Of a stretch of DNA of 64,000 bases, positions 34,732 to 46,597 are shown piece after piece. The DNA is taken from positions 1-64,000 of the forward strand of contig BCIG01000038.1 of assembly GCA_001599915.1 (NCBI GenBank). Reading direction: 5' to 3'. Numbering within the stretch: the first letter of the stretch is position 1; every line of letters starts with the position of its first letter. This stretch comes from Symbiotaphrina buchneri. Taxonomy: Eukaryota; Ascomycota; Symbiotaphrinales; Symbiotaphrinaceae. Under the pieces are notes generated by a model. The model saw nothing but the letters and a program-made list of their open reading frames with translations. It did no database searches and was not told where the DNA came from. A program made the translations under genes and the position numbers.

Positions 34732-37700
34732 TCACTTCAGCAAGTTCTCAATATCGCCAAGCCTGGCCGTCTTCCCGGTTGACCTCTTTCCTGCCTTCTC
34801 CTGGAAGGCTGCCATCATCAACTTGCGTTTATCCGCCTGCACGTCCAGTACACGTTCTTCGATACTGCCTTCCATCACCAGCCGGAAGACAGTCGTTGGC
34901 TTCGTCTGGCCAAGGCGATGTACCCGATCGATGGCCTGGTCTTCGATGGCCGGTGCCCACCAACTGTCGGCAAGGATGACTTGATTTGCGGCGACGAGAT
35001 TGAGCCCGACCGAGCAGACTGCCAGACTCGCAAGCATGATGGTGCACTCCGGATCCGACTCCAGAGCAACCAAGGCCGCATCTCTTTTCGGAGCAGACAT
35101 GGTGCCGTCGATGCGCGTATACTTAAAGCCGTTTTTATTTAGCTGTTTCTGAATGATGTCCAGGAAGGACGTCCACTGGCTGAAAATAACCACCTTCGTG
35201 CCCTTCTTGCGGTGCGATGCTCGGAGGATGTTCAACAGAGCTTCGATCTTGCTACTGCTGGTCTCAATATCAATATCCACTTGAGCAGCTTCGCCGGCAC
35301 CAGCAGCGGGACGGACGAGCTTCTCTTCGTCTGCGAGATCGGCACGGCACATTGGACATTTGTGCTGAGTGGCGATCACACGCTCGATGCATTCGAAGCC
35401 GAAGACGTGGCCGCATGCAGTGATGACCGGGTTGTGGAGCTCCTCGAGGCAGACGGGGCAGTCATCCTGTGAATCGATCGACAATTGAAGCATTTCCTGG
35501 AGCGCACGCCGATTCTCAGGCGTGAGCTCGACCAACTTCTCGGTTTCCAGTACAGACATGAGCGATGTGATGCGTTCACCGCACAACTTCCAGTGATTGC
35601 ATACTTGACGCAGGCGCAGAAGTACCTCGAGCAGGTGGCGGTACGTCTCCAGAGCCTTTCCGCTGCCTTGCGCCTGCTTACTCTGATATTTGTGGAGGAT
35701 GCCCTTCGCTTCGGCTCTGTAACCTGTATTAGTGGATTCCACTGAAGCGGATTCTAAAACTTAGTTGACTTACTGAAGTGCTTCATATTTCTCCCTTTCA
35801 TGCGGAAGGAACTCAATCCTGTGGACATACTCTGAAAGTTCAGGCAGACGAAGATCGACAAAGTTCATCTCCTTCTTCCGGCGTAAGCAAATTGTGCCCA
35901 TCAGTGCTTGAAGCAGTAGGTTTGCGCTTTCGTCACCCGCATTCAAGGGGCGGATGAGAACACTGTTGAAGACCTCGAGGAGTTCTAAGCCACCGGACAG
36001 ACGGAGAAATTTCACGAGTGAGTACAGGTCTTTGAGATTGTTGATGATTGGAGTACCTAGTAATGGTTAGCAGGGTACTGAGGAAATGAGGTGCACGGGG
36101 GGCGGGGGATACCGGTAAGGACCCATCGAGATCGAGCTTCGAGGCTGCAAGCAGCAACGGCGGCCTTGGTGTTGGGATTACGGATGTTATGCCCTTCATC
36201 CAAGACGATGCGGCGCCAGTTCATTGAGAAGATGCTTTAATCGTCAGCTAAAACCCGAGCCATGTCAACAGTGTGAGTTGAGTATACCCTTCACGGCGTG
36301 GGAATGGAGGCGGCTTCTTCGAGCCTCTCGGTATGAATTCGGTTGAAAGCATGCCGTAGGTGGTGATGACGACATCGTAATCTTCAAAATCCTTCGGTGT
36401 CATCCGCTTCCTCCCACTCCCGTGATATGTCAGCACCTTGAGAGCTTTATCCGGCCGAATAAGACGGGCAATCTTTCCTCTAGTGTCAGTAAGATATATA
36501 ATCTAGAAGGGTAAATACCGTACCTGTCCACTCCAATTGCTCATGACGCTGACTGGCGCAATGATTAATGTCGTCTTAGCCGTGTTTGGCAGTTGAGGCT
36601 GCGATTCAGCATCGGCTACAATGAGGGAGATAACCTGCAGGGTCTTCCCAAGTCCCATGTCATCAGCTAGAATACCGCCACTGGCGAGTGAAGGGTCTTG
36701 ATTCTTCAGTGTGAAGTTTGTGGCGATGTTGGTGAACATAGTGTTGTCGTTTGGTGCACGCTTCCATAGCTGAACGACATCATTTGAGCCACGAGGCGGG
36801 AGCTGCGGATTCTCCTGTCCCAACATCCATGCAAGACCCTACGCAGCTACGTGTGAGTAGTCTCATCGATATGGAACCGTGTGCGGACTAACCTGTCGTT
36901 GATAAGGCAGCATCTGGGCAGCCAAAGCTGAGGGGGGTTCTGCCACAGGCATCCGGGCCTAGATTGGAGGTCAGCAATAGCCATGCATGTGCACGTTATA
37001 AGGAAAATACCAGGTCTTCCTCTCCAGTACCAAATTTCTCGACCATCTCACCCATCTCTCTGGGGTTGAATCGCTGACTCTCCCTCATGATATCCTCGAG
37101 ACTTTGGAGGTTCCCATCTTCTTGAGAAGACCCTGCATTGATTATAAGAAAGTTGGCTGTTATATGAATGTCTTTATGCTGCAACATACCTGGCTCCCCT
37201 TGACTGCTGCCAGCCATCCATTGTGTATTTGCTTTGTTTTTCAGGGCAAGACCCTTGTTTTGTTTCAGCGCCTGCTTGAGCTCTTCTTTTCGCCTCTTGT
37301 TCTCTTCCTTTTGCCTCCGGTCTAGCTCATCGACCGGAAGTCGATCTCCCTGCATCTGGGCCTTCAGTCTGTCCCTCTCAGTAGGATTATTGGTGCCGTA
37401 AAGCCTCAGATCAAGCGGACAGTCAAACTCGCCCTTGTTTCCCCTAAGAATACCTTCGATAAGAAGAGATCTGGCGTCCTATGAGCTGGACCATTAGCGA
37501 TTATGAGAAGCAGGGAAATTGCATGGATGAAGTCTTCGCGTACGATGTATTTGGCCAGTTTCGCAGCCATCTGCCTGGGGATATGGCCAATTTGATCGCA
37601 ACGCACATTGTCGATTCTAATAGCATTGCGGTCGTACTACTAAAAGTAAGTCCCAGTCATGGAAGGAATACTCGGCACAAACAGGATTCTGAGGCTCTCT

Positions 37701-38071
37701 CTTGACCAGGACATGTTCTCCTATAGTAGCTTGCCCACGATAGTACCTCACTCCAACAATCTTGGTTTTCAGAGTACCTGAACACCAAACCGTCAGACAT
37801 GCGTCTACCCTATCTGGGTAATCACTTGCTTACCGTAAAGTTCGTACGCTCCATACGCCGCATCATCGTATCCTTGCGACAGGTCGATCAGTTCATCGGC
37901 TTCTTCCTCTTCCGTTGGTTGGGACCAGCTATTCCTCTCGTTCTGGCTCACTTCACTAAGCGGCTCGCGCTGGCGTGCAGTCTTGGGTGGCGGTGATCGA
38001 AAGCCAGCGTCCTCATCGCTGCCGGTAAGATCGATGGCATCGCATCGACGCTTGCCCGGAGCGTGAGACAT
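34732..38071 (-). CDS. HIRAN-SNF2-RING DNA-dependent ATPase (Rad5/HLTF-like)
   Basis: Eleven exons on the minus strand: 38071-37834, 37777-37683, 37636-37544, 37478-37190, 37132-37011, 36958-36893, 36838-36524, 36472-36288, 36234-36113, 36056-35774 and 35716-34732. The total is 2,793 nt, 930 aa. Order of parts: acidic N-terminus; HIRAN domain about 80-180 (GVRYYRGQA, NPYDRNAIRIDN, SLLIEGILRGNKGEFDCPL); Lys/Glu-rich helix; SNF2 ATPase with Walker A DDMGLGKT (360-367) and DEGH (480-483); RING finger from CPVC at 689 to CPMC; helicase C with VHRLGQTKPT. Known of the family: Rad5 and HLTF bind 3' DNA ends by HIRAN, remodel stalled forks and polyubiquitinate PCNA. This protein is shorter than yeast Rad5 (1,169 aa), so it may be the HLTF-like paralogue. 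Two acceptors are AAAG; the one at 36472 could instead be the TAG at 36480 with a shifted donor. Confidence 0.9.
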
Positions 38072-39591
38072 CTTTACGATCGGCAGATAACGCGTCGACA
38101 AGCCCCGGTTATCGAGTCAGTACGGCTGGTCGTGCTTGCTTGATGAGGTTCACCTGAGGGTCGAGACCACCTTGCAGAGCCTTGATGCAGTGGCGATGTA
38201 CGAGTAGTATGCGCTCTACCGTACCTTACTGTCTTTAGTTCTGCGCGTGTCATGGCGTCGAGCTCGACAACAAGCGGCAAGCGCCGTTCGACACGCTAAG
38301 CCTGCGCTAGCGGGGCTCATGCGCAGGAAAGACAGTTCTGGAAAGAGTATAGCACTACCTAACTGTCTTTGGTATAGTTCGTAGTTTCCATTTCCCAACT
38401 CCGCAACCTCCGAACTTACAACGCAACACCCCCCATCCCATCCTCCCGGACCCCGAAGAGAACTCCATCCAACCACTCCCTAAAACCTCTTATTAAAGGC
38501 TTTAAAATTCCTCTAATTATTGCAATAACTTTGACTCATACGGTCACTCATTCATTGTGTATATATTGTTTTCTACTATATTGCGACTCATTGTGAAAGA
38601 ATCCAGCAATCGCCTTCGAACAGCCTGGCCGATTGCTGATATGAACCCCTCAATCTGGAATCCGCAATATAGAATAAGGTATAAGACTAGAGAAAAAATA
38701 ATTCGGAAGTTATAAGAAGCAACCTCTCGTTAAAAAGGAGGCCAAAGAAATGAAACAACACACGTAGCACATACTCATCTCAATTCAAAAAGCTTTTTCT
38801 CCCAACATTCATAGCCCATTGATGCAGATCGTTCCTTCATATCATCATACCCGTAGTCACACAAAGAACACAACGCGCAGAGATGCACATAGATGCGCGG
38901 ATTCCAGTCATAGACATCACGCTCACCCAGAAACGACAACGGGTCGTCATCGACCCAATCCTTCCCCTGTGTCCAATGCCTGGTGACCACCTTACAACAA
39001 CCTGGCCATACGGTATCAATATCGGTGGTCCTTCCCCACACGCAGCGTTCATGGATCGGCAAAGCTGCTTTTGTGAGGGGGAGCTGCGACCGACCTGTTA
39101 TCGGCCAGGAACATTGCCTGAGGATGATGACTTCATAACATCCTACACCATTGCCTGCCGGTGTAAAAGGAGAGGAATGGACCTTGATCGAGGTCATCCC
39201 AGTCAGTTGCGTGCGGATCCGCCTATACCATTTCTTCCAGATCGAGCTCCAATAGACCTGATGATGTCCGGGCTGGATTATGGCCGTAATCCCACTCCAC
39301 CGTGTTTTTTGCCATTTCCAGCCTCACGATACACGGTGCGATGCAGGCTGAAAGAAAAGGGCCATGCCCTGTTATATGCCCTCTTCCCACAGAGCACGAC
39401 CCAGGTATCCCAAAGATGCATTTGACGGGTACGGTCAAGGATGTCTTCCGACCAGTGGGCGACCACCAGTATATCTGTATCGTATGTAGTATCCTCAGAT
39501 CAGTGGACGACCGCCGGTATGCTTGTATCGTAAGTACTATCCACTATAAATGCGTGTACGGCTCAACTGTAAGTAGGCTAGCCTGGCATAG
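38072..39591. other. 1.5-kb intergenic region
   Basis: No gene seen. The first part must hold the SNF2 promoter. A stretch from about 38,490 to 38,760 is AT-rich. A short tandem duplication lies at 39452-39545. Overlapping open frames around 38,775-39,425 on both strands are not recognisable. Confidence 0.45.
39452..39545. repeat. two-copy tandem repeat, 49-bp unit
   Basis: CAGTGGGCGACCACCAGTAT starting near 39452 recurs as CAGTGGACGACCGCCGGTAT near 39501. Both are followed by a TTGTATCGTA-like block. The element is unrecognised. Confidence 0.7.
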
Positions 39592-41486
39592 TTAACCATT
39601 TACAGACCAAAAAGCACCCGACTGATAGTCCAACCATGCACCAAAATCCAATTCGCTCTGTGGTTCGGTCAATGACGCTCCAAAATCAGGTTCCAGGATG
39701 TCTGTCCCTTCCTCGAGTGATTGAGCCGGGGGTCGAAGAAGCTCGCACACCTCAGTGTGATTGTTCGCAGCTGCGAGATCCAGCGCCGTCTTGTTATCCG
39801 AAAGCCGTTTGGAATCTGGGTCGGCTCCTTTATCAAGCAAGAGACTTACAACGGCAACATGACCATGTTCTGACGCTGCTTGAAGCGGAGTAGAGGCTGG
39901 TGGGACCGTGGCAGATGCAGCCGGCATTGGAGAGGGTCCCTTCGGGTCAACTTCTGCGCCGGCGCTGATGAGCAATTTGACGATATGGAGGTTCCCACAT
40001 TGCGCGGCAATCTCCAAAGGCGTGTGTCCGTGATGGTCGCGTAAGTGAGGATCAGCTTTTGCTTTGAGAAAAGCTTCCACTGTAGCTTCCATTTCCAGGC
40101 GGACAGCATGGAACAGACCAGTACGGCCGTCGCAGTCTCTCACATCTGGAATAACTGCCGAAAGCACAATCGTGTTGAGAGATGTCTTGCGATCAGAATC
40201 ATCACCGAAGGCACTTCGAAGGCTGCGCTGTATTGAGGGATCTTCAGAACAGCGATTGAGAATCATCCAATCACTGACAGCAGGAGCAAAATAATTTTTG
40301 ATCAAGTCCTTTCGTTTCTCGTTCGATCTTTCCAAAGTATTCCAGATGAACTCTAGGTCTGCATTCAGGCAGGCAATTCTTTGGCAGTCTTGAAATGCTG
40401 CACGAATGATGGACCATGTCGTCTTCAAAGGTAGAAGGGCCCGATTGGGAAGATGCCCAGCGGGCGGGTACCTTATTTTCCCAAGAGACTGAAGGTAAGA
40501 ATTTGCTTGATGTCTATACTTGCAGGTCTGAAAAAAATCAAGAACCTGCGGGAGTATTGAAGTCCCAACCCTCTCGTACAGGATTGGGGAGTTCTCCAAA
40601 ACACGAAAGATGTCCGAGTTCGTATCAAAAGCGAAGCGGGTTTCGCCGCTCTTTGCAGCATCAACAGCGCAGCGCCAGAGACTTTCAAGACAGTGTGCAG
40701 CCTCTTCGAAATGTTCCATGGCTATAGCTGCAATCCCGCCAAAGTTGCGACACAGCAGTCGGTCCTGATACGCCGCGCTATACGGATTATGGTGGGCCTC
40801 TGGACTGTCCCAGGTTCCTTCGTTGGCGGCTTTCTCGGCGATAACCGCGACTTCAGATTCAAGGCTCTCCACTTTGTTCCACACATTCAGAACCAACCAT
40901 ACCTGCTCTATACTAGAATAATGGTACATGCATTAGCATAAGATAAGCCCATTTCCAGTGACTGTACCTACCAATGGTCCCGCAGGTCGCTACGTGCGGC
41001 TATTCGAGCCGGACCAGCCAGGGAATCCTCCGCAGTACGACCTAGTACCGCATCTTTTGCATTATCCTGCCTGAACAAGCCACCAGAGCTACTGGTCTGG
41101 GTGGGTGTGAGTCCGTCCCTCCGTCGTAATCCATTCATAACGTTGTTGCCATTGTGCGTTCCGCCCTGTGCGGCGATGGCATCTCGCAGAAGTCGATCAG
41201 CATGTTTCTCTTCAGCCTTCGTTAGGCTAGGTCCACATGTCTTGTGCGGGGACCGTCTGCATTTATCGCATTTTGGTTCTCCAGAAACGGGGTCCCATTG
41301 GCGTCCGTACGGAGTGCACTGGTGATATCAAATGTCAGCGTTATGTGATATGTGCATTCACTTCTTTATGCTCAAGATCCTTACCTGCTGGTGCCCTTTC
41401 CGACACTCCTTGCATCTGTGATGCCATCTGAGAGGGCGCCTATTGCCCAGCTGCTCCGGCTCCGGTGATAGGCGGGGCTCTTCCAT
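39592..41486 (-). CDS. cysteine-cluster (Zn2Cys6-like) ankyrin-repeat protein
   Basis: Three exons on the minus strand: 41486-41385, 41318-40972 and 40912-39592, 589 aa, phases closing. The N-terminus has six cysteines, split by intron 1: C25-x2-C28-x6-C35-x15-C51-x2-C54-x7-C62, inside the broad Zn2Cys6 spacing. The flanks (RWHHRCKECRKGHQQ and PKCDKCRRSPHKTCGP) resemble a small group of Aspergillus proteins I recall, not a classic Gal4-type regulator. A mixed linker, then a helical region (about 150-400), and C-terminal ankyrin repeats: DGRTGLFHAVRL, HGHTPLEIAAQCGNLHIVKL, STPLQAASEHGHVAVVSLLL and KTALDLAAANNHTEVCELL. The end is acidic. Inference: a nuclear DNA- or chromatin-binding protein with a protein-interaction platform. 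It is divergent from the NACHT-ankyrin gene, 584 bp away, and both carry ankyrin repeats, which suggests shared control or joint function. Confidence 0.82.
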
Positions 41487-42070
41487 TGTTTCGGCAATGG
41501 CGAGCGGTCTTAAAGCATTGCTTAAGGGTTGGCCAGCTATGCTATCCCCCTGGAGAAGGGAAAGCTAGTCGCGCTTCATTTCCCCTATTGAAGGCTCGTC
41601 GAGCTGAAAAAATATGTCTCGTTCTGAATCGCAAGATGTCGCGACAAAGATGAGGTAGTGTCTGAGTTTGAGGATGGATGGCAGGCACCGGCCCTCTGCC
41701 GACGTGACACCCACGGAGCTTCGACTCGGACGAACACTTGGTGCTTGCTAGTTGGCTAATTGCTGGAGCATGCTGAGCCCCTGATAGCCAACGTTCGCCA
41801 ATTTTGCGTCAATTAGAGCGATCGATGCTCGCGTTGCGACGTGGCCCCCAACAGTGATGACGTGACAAAGCACAACCCAAAGAGGCACCAAGGCCAAAAG
41901 GCAACAAGGCAGGAAAGGAATGTGTCACTACACAGATGTCTTGCAGGAGAAAGGAAGAAGTTTAGAACATCCTGCAAGTCAGCTTACACGGATGGCAGGC
42001 ACTTCTATGATCCCCATATCAAGGCTGTGATGGAATAACTAGAAACGAACGGGACATTTGCCTGCATAAG
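41487..42070. promoter_or_regulatory. shared divergent promoter of the ankyrin pair
   Basis: This 584-bp region separates the two ATGs of the cysteine-cluster/ankyrin and NACHT/ankyrin genes, so both promoters lie in it. A perfect 9-bp inverted repeat, CTTGCAGGA (41940-41948) and TCCTGCAAG (41970-41978), lies about 90 bp before the NACHT start. It could be a factor site or a leader hairpin. No gene is seen inside. Confidence 0.55.
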
Positions 42071-45000
42071 ATGGCTGTATTGTTAAATTCAGATCCAGAC
42101 AATTACAAGCTGACAATACTTGGAGAGATAGTAAATTCTTTGTTTGAGTAAGGTCCCTGCATTGTTTTCCGCGACGGCTACTGAACTGCCTCCACAGCAT
42201 TGTTGCTGTTCAGACTCTCGAGAGGATTGATGAGGGAAACCTTCAATCAACGCAGCCCGTGGGGTGGTTACAAGATGCAATCCTATCAATCTACGGAGCT
42301 CGAATCTTGCTCTTTGAGTACGAGCCAAGTTCGATCCAGCTGTCGTACGCCAGAGTCACAGAACGAGCCCGTCGCCTCCTGGATGCGCTGGAGTGCAATA
42401 GACGAGAGGTAAGCAGGCATTTGTGATAGTCAGTTAGCCGCCAAAATGCTAACATTGTGCAGGTAAACGAGCGGCCACTCTTATGGGTTGCGTACGGTAC
42501 AGGGGCTACCGTTGTTGAAAGGGTACGAGACATCTGCAACACTACACCTAACCTATTCTGATATTGGCAGGCTGTTGTTCTTAGGTCTCATTCAGGGATG
42601 GTAAACTCGGTACATAGCCCTCATATTTTGTTTAAATAGTGCTGCAGCTTACAGTCAATGCACCTAGATGCTTCTGGTAGATGCCAGATCTTTTACGCTG
42701 CCCGATGCAGAAGAGAATCCAGACGGGGATCTCAGCGACTTGCTCCAAAGCCTGGTACAATTCCGCTATGCTAGCGCACTACACCATCTTTTCATACTTG
42801 ATGAAGGTCTGTTATACGGCCTTTGGGATCGGGTGGGTTTCACATGCTCTGATAATCTACACCGCTGACCCTAACAGGTTCTGGATGGTCCTTGTGCGCG
42901 GGACCGCAGACTCAGGGTAGCATTGTCTTTCAACGGAATGGAGACTGCCAAAACATCGAGGAAGGAGAGTTGGAATGCACTCGAACGGATCAATGCGCAA
43001 CTCAATAGTAACATCCAGAGCTCAAATTCCAATAATGGCGAAACTAAGTGACGCAGATATAACCAGAAACGCCAAACCACCAGCCTTGCCGTCGAGCCCG
43101 CGGCGCGGGGACAGACCGCGCCACCATCCTGACACATGTAAATGGATTCTCGAAGACGAGCGGTACATCTCATGGCTCACAGCAACCGGACCGGCGCTTC
43201 TGTGGATACAAGGTCTCCCGGGAACCGGAAAAACGGTTCTTTCCTCGTTCATAAGGGAACACTTGCGCAAAGAGCAGCGTGCAAAGACAGTGATTGCACA
43301 TTACTTTTGCCACGGCTTCTCTCATGTTGGGATCTTACTGAACAGACTTCTGCGCTCGATTATTAGAGCTATCATTGCGCAAAGAACATGGAGCCCATCT
43401 ACAATAAGGCTACGAATGACTCTGGCGAGCCTAGATACGAACCCAGACACCATGTCCTCCAAGAATTTGGAGGGCGCCCTCGACAGAACCCTACAGGAAG
43501 TTGAAAAAGATGAGACACTCCTGCTCATTATTGATGGCTTAGGGCGGTACAGTTACACGCATGAGCTTCTGGTCGAGCAAATCCTGAGAGATTCGCAAGA
43601 GAAGCAGGGCCTTGCGAAAGTCAAGTGCATAGTTACAACTCGTCGACCGTCGCGGCTCTCGCTATCAGCTGATAGCTGTCACCAGATGATCGACTTGATC
43701 GAAGAGCGAGCGGTCAAGGAGGATATTGCTGGTTACCTCGCGCGAACCGTCCCTCAAAGCACAGAGAAAGGGACCAGTACATTGTGGGAAGATAAACCGC
43801 TTGACATCTGCCAGAAGGAGGCCACTACGTTCCTCGAGACTTTCTTGGAGACTGAGCTGGCTAAGAGATATGGTGTGGAGGTTTTTAAGATGAAGCATCA
43901 TGGGCTGCAGTTAGCTGATATTTACGAGTCCATGTTTCAAAGGGTCCTTCCACACCACAAGTCGATGGTGCGGAGCGTACTCTTATGGATATCATACGCA
44001 GTACGCCCACTGTATCTGAAAGAGCTCGCTGCAGCAGTTGCATTGGAATATGACTCTCCGGAAACTCCCAATGCTGCATCGATTGCCGAGAGCTCAATCT
44101 CAGAATTCAGTCAAGAGGAATTGGCGGACATTTGTGGCGGGTTCATCCAAATTGAGGAAGACCTCACGGTATATCTGGTGCATAGCACCGTATTAGAGTA
44201 TCTTGAATCACCTAGGGCGAAAAAACGGGTCAAAGAATATGCTATGGACCGGATTGGGTCGCATGAGCTCATGGGATTAGCATGTCTTCGCTGTATGATT
44301 CAAGAGCAAGATGAGGGTACCTATAATACGTCCCTGTCGGACGCATATCTCTACAATTTCAACGCACCCGCAAAAGAAAGGTACCGCACTCTTCGTGATT
44401 ATGCAGCGGAGGCCTGGCCCATCCACTATAAGCTTGCAGAACTGCGCAGCCCGTACCTCGCTGGGACTTTGCAGTATCTGATCCAACTCAGCCAGAGGCG
44501 ACGGGTGGCATGTCCCGAGGGTGGAACTGAGACGTACTTCCCCAGCGTTATTGAATCAGCAGACTTCGGGCTACAAATATGTGCGCAGTTTGGATTACCA
44601 GTCCTGGCGAAGCTGTACCTGGATATGGGAGCCAACCCTGATGCACGATGGGAGGGCGAAACTCCACTGCATTGCGCAGCTTCTTGTGGTCACTTGGCTA
44701 TGGCAGAGTTATTACTTCAGAGAGGTGCACAGCTTGAAGCTGTAACTGAAAATGACGGTTGGACTCCGCTGCACCTCGCAGCTTATTCCGGCTCAGTCGA
44801 GATGACGGACCTCTGCTTGAGTAGAGGTGCCCAAATTGACCCCGTCGGACGGCTGTCTGGGCAAAGTCCACTACATCTTGCAGTAGCTCGTGGGCATCTA
44901 GAGACGATCAAGCTTCTAATCACACTGGGTGCAGATGTCAACCGTGCTGATATCATCTGGGGCAAGACACCTCTGCATATAGCAGCAGAAAGAGGATTTA

Positions 45001-45764
45001 CAGATATACTGAGCTCCTTGGCGCGCAGAGAGCAACATGCCACTGGATCTTTCATCTACAATACGGCAGAGGACCGGGACTGCGTGGCGGCTACCCACGA
45101 AGACATCCAGACTACAATGGGACATTACCCGCGGAAGCGGCGCCGTATAGGTCGTTCCGAGATTGAGAATGACTCTGCAATCAGGTCAATCCAGGAGACC
45201 CAGGTGGATATGCATCTGCGGTCGAAGGAGGGATGGACGTCTCTTCAATACGCCGCCTGTCATGGTCATGCCGGTGCAGTGAAGTTGTTGCTTGAATGTA
45301 TGAGTGATGTTGCGGCTCAGTTGGAAGTGGTCGGGAAGGCGCTTCTTCTCACGGCCAGGAATGGGCATGTAGACGCTGCAAGACCGCTCCTGGCCCTGCT
45401 GTTGAGTCAAGATGATGCACCCAGTGCGGCTATCTTCTCTGCCTTCCAATATGCCATCCGCTACGGCCATTCGGCCTTTGTTCAGGAGCTGCTGCAGAAC
45501 GACATTGTGGCAGCGGAGAAAACTGCGGATCGCGGCCAAAATACAGTTCCTGACTCCAATAATCAGAACAGCAAAGGCCAAGTCATGCAACTTCTTGAAG
45601 ACGCAATGGCAAGACTAGACCTTGGCAGAGACTGGGTGGTCGTCGGCAACGCGTCGTCGGAGGAGACTCACCCGGAAGAACAGAACGGCCAGTCCCCAGC
45701 TCAGCCATCGTCATGGGTCTATGTACGCGCCCTAAGAGACTTGATGAAGATGATCAGCTCATGA
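42071..45764 (+). CDS. NACHT-ankyrin NLR-like protein with degenerate hydrolase domain
   Basis: Seven exons: 42071-42147, 42198-42408, 42463-42522, 42571-42609, 42668-42832, 42878-43007 and 43057-45764, 1,129 aa, phases closing. Residues about 25-150 follow the alpha/beta-hydrolase domain common in fungal STAND proteins (DIVAV, WLQDAILSIYGARILLFEYE, LLWVAYGTGATVVERA). The usual HGL reads QTL and the G-x-S-x-G elbow reads AYGTG, so the nucleophile Ser is lost. NACHT: TCKWILEDERYISWL, Walker A GLPGTGKT (280-287), Walker B LLLIIDGLGRY (387-388 DG), then a winged-helix region (WISYAVRPLYLKELAAAVAL). Ankyrins from about 750: TPLHCAASCGHLAMAELLL, TPLHLAAYSG, SPLHLAVARGHLETIKLLI, TPLHIAAERG and one after a PRKRRR basic signal. 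Known of the class: NTP-driven, ligand-triggered oligomerisation, as in heterokaryon incompatibility. The 49-bp intron at 43008-43056 is inferred from phase; without it the ORF opens at 42975. Confidence 0.85.
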
Positions 45765-46597
45765 GTCAATCAAAATTGTACGAGAGCTACTCGAAGTAGA
45801 AGGATTCGGGTGTGCCCTTACCTTGACATTCTCCTTCGGGAGATATGAGAGTCTTACTATGCGTCGCGATGCTTATTATTGTCTCTGGAAGACATGATTA
45901 TTTCACTTACACTCTATCTGTCGACATATATGATTCTGCTATGCATGCGGTCGTGCTTATTATTCTCTTTGGGGGACATGATACTACTCGTTATTGCGTT
46001 TTCACTCTAGCAGTACTCATGATTGTACTCAAAGGAAAGTACAAGGCTATTCTTTAAAGATCTGTGAGAAAAAACACCAGCTACCCGTGGGTATATATGC
46101 CGACGTTCTGATCGACAATAGTATTGAGCACAGCTGACGACCGTAGAGGTCGCCTCCTTCCTGATACCGGTGTGACAGCCAGGTTCCTTCCAAACCCGTC
46201 GATGGTAGGTCTTGAAAGCGGACATTCATAGGATAAAAGCTTCTAGGTCACTCTAGGGAGTAATCACAGGTATAGTTCCACATGAGACACGTACAAGGAG
46301 ATTCCGGGAGCTCAATCCATCAGGATTAGATCGATGCTCCACAGGACCTCAACACCTCAACGTGGAACTGGAGTCCACCGAGCTTTTGAGAGTAGTTAAG
46401 AGTGAACTCATTAGGCAAGTCATTCGTTGGTATTGAGTCATATAGTCAGATCTTGACACTGCACTCGCAATCAGAGATTCGCTGCTTGAAAACGTACAGT
46501 TATATATATCTACAGTGACCCAGACGTACAACCATATATGTACGGTAGCTAATCATAAATCATATACTCGAAACTTAAGCCCATCTCAGCTCCTCCC
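45765..46597. other. convergent 3' intergenic region
   Basis: This 830-bp stretch lies between the 3' ends of the NACHT gene and the acyltransferase gene. It contains a two-copy imperfect tandem repeat at about 45857-46010 and otherwise only short frames. Confidence 0.5.
45857..46010. repeat. two-copy imperfect tandem repeat, about 82-bp unit
   Basis: CTATGCGTCGCGATGCTTAT at 45857 recurs as CTATGCATGCGGTCGTGCTT at 45939. Both are followed by TATTAT-C-TCT, GG-GACATGAT and a CACTCT block. A 70-codon open frame spans it, but its reading is just the repeat translated. Confidence 0.6.

Noticed and set aside
42975-45764. A 929-codon open frame taken as the whole NACHT gene
   Set aside because: It begins inside upstream coding sequence. 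Six upstream exons with closing phases extend the protein by 200 residues and supply the hydrolase-like domain usual in this class.
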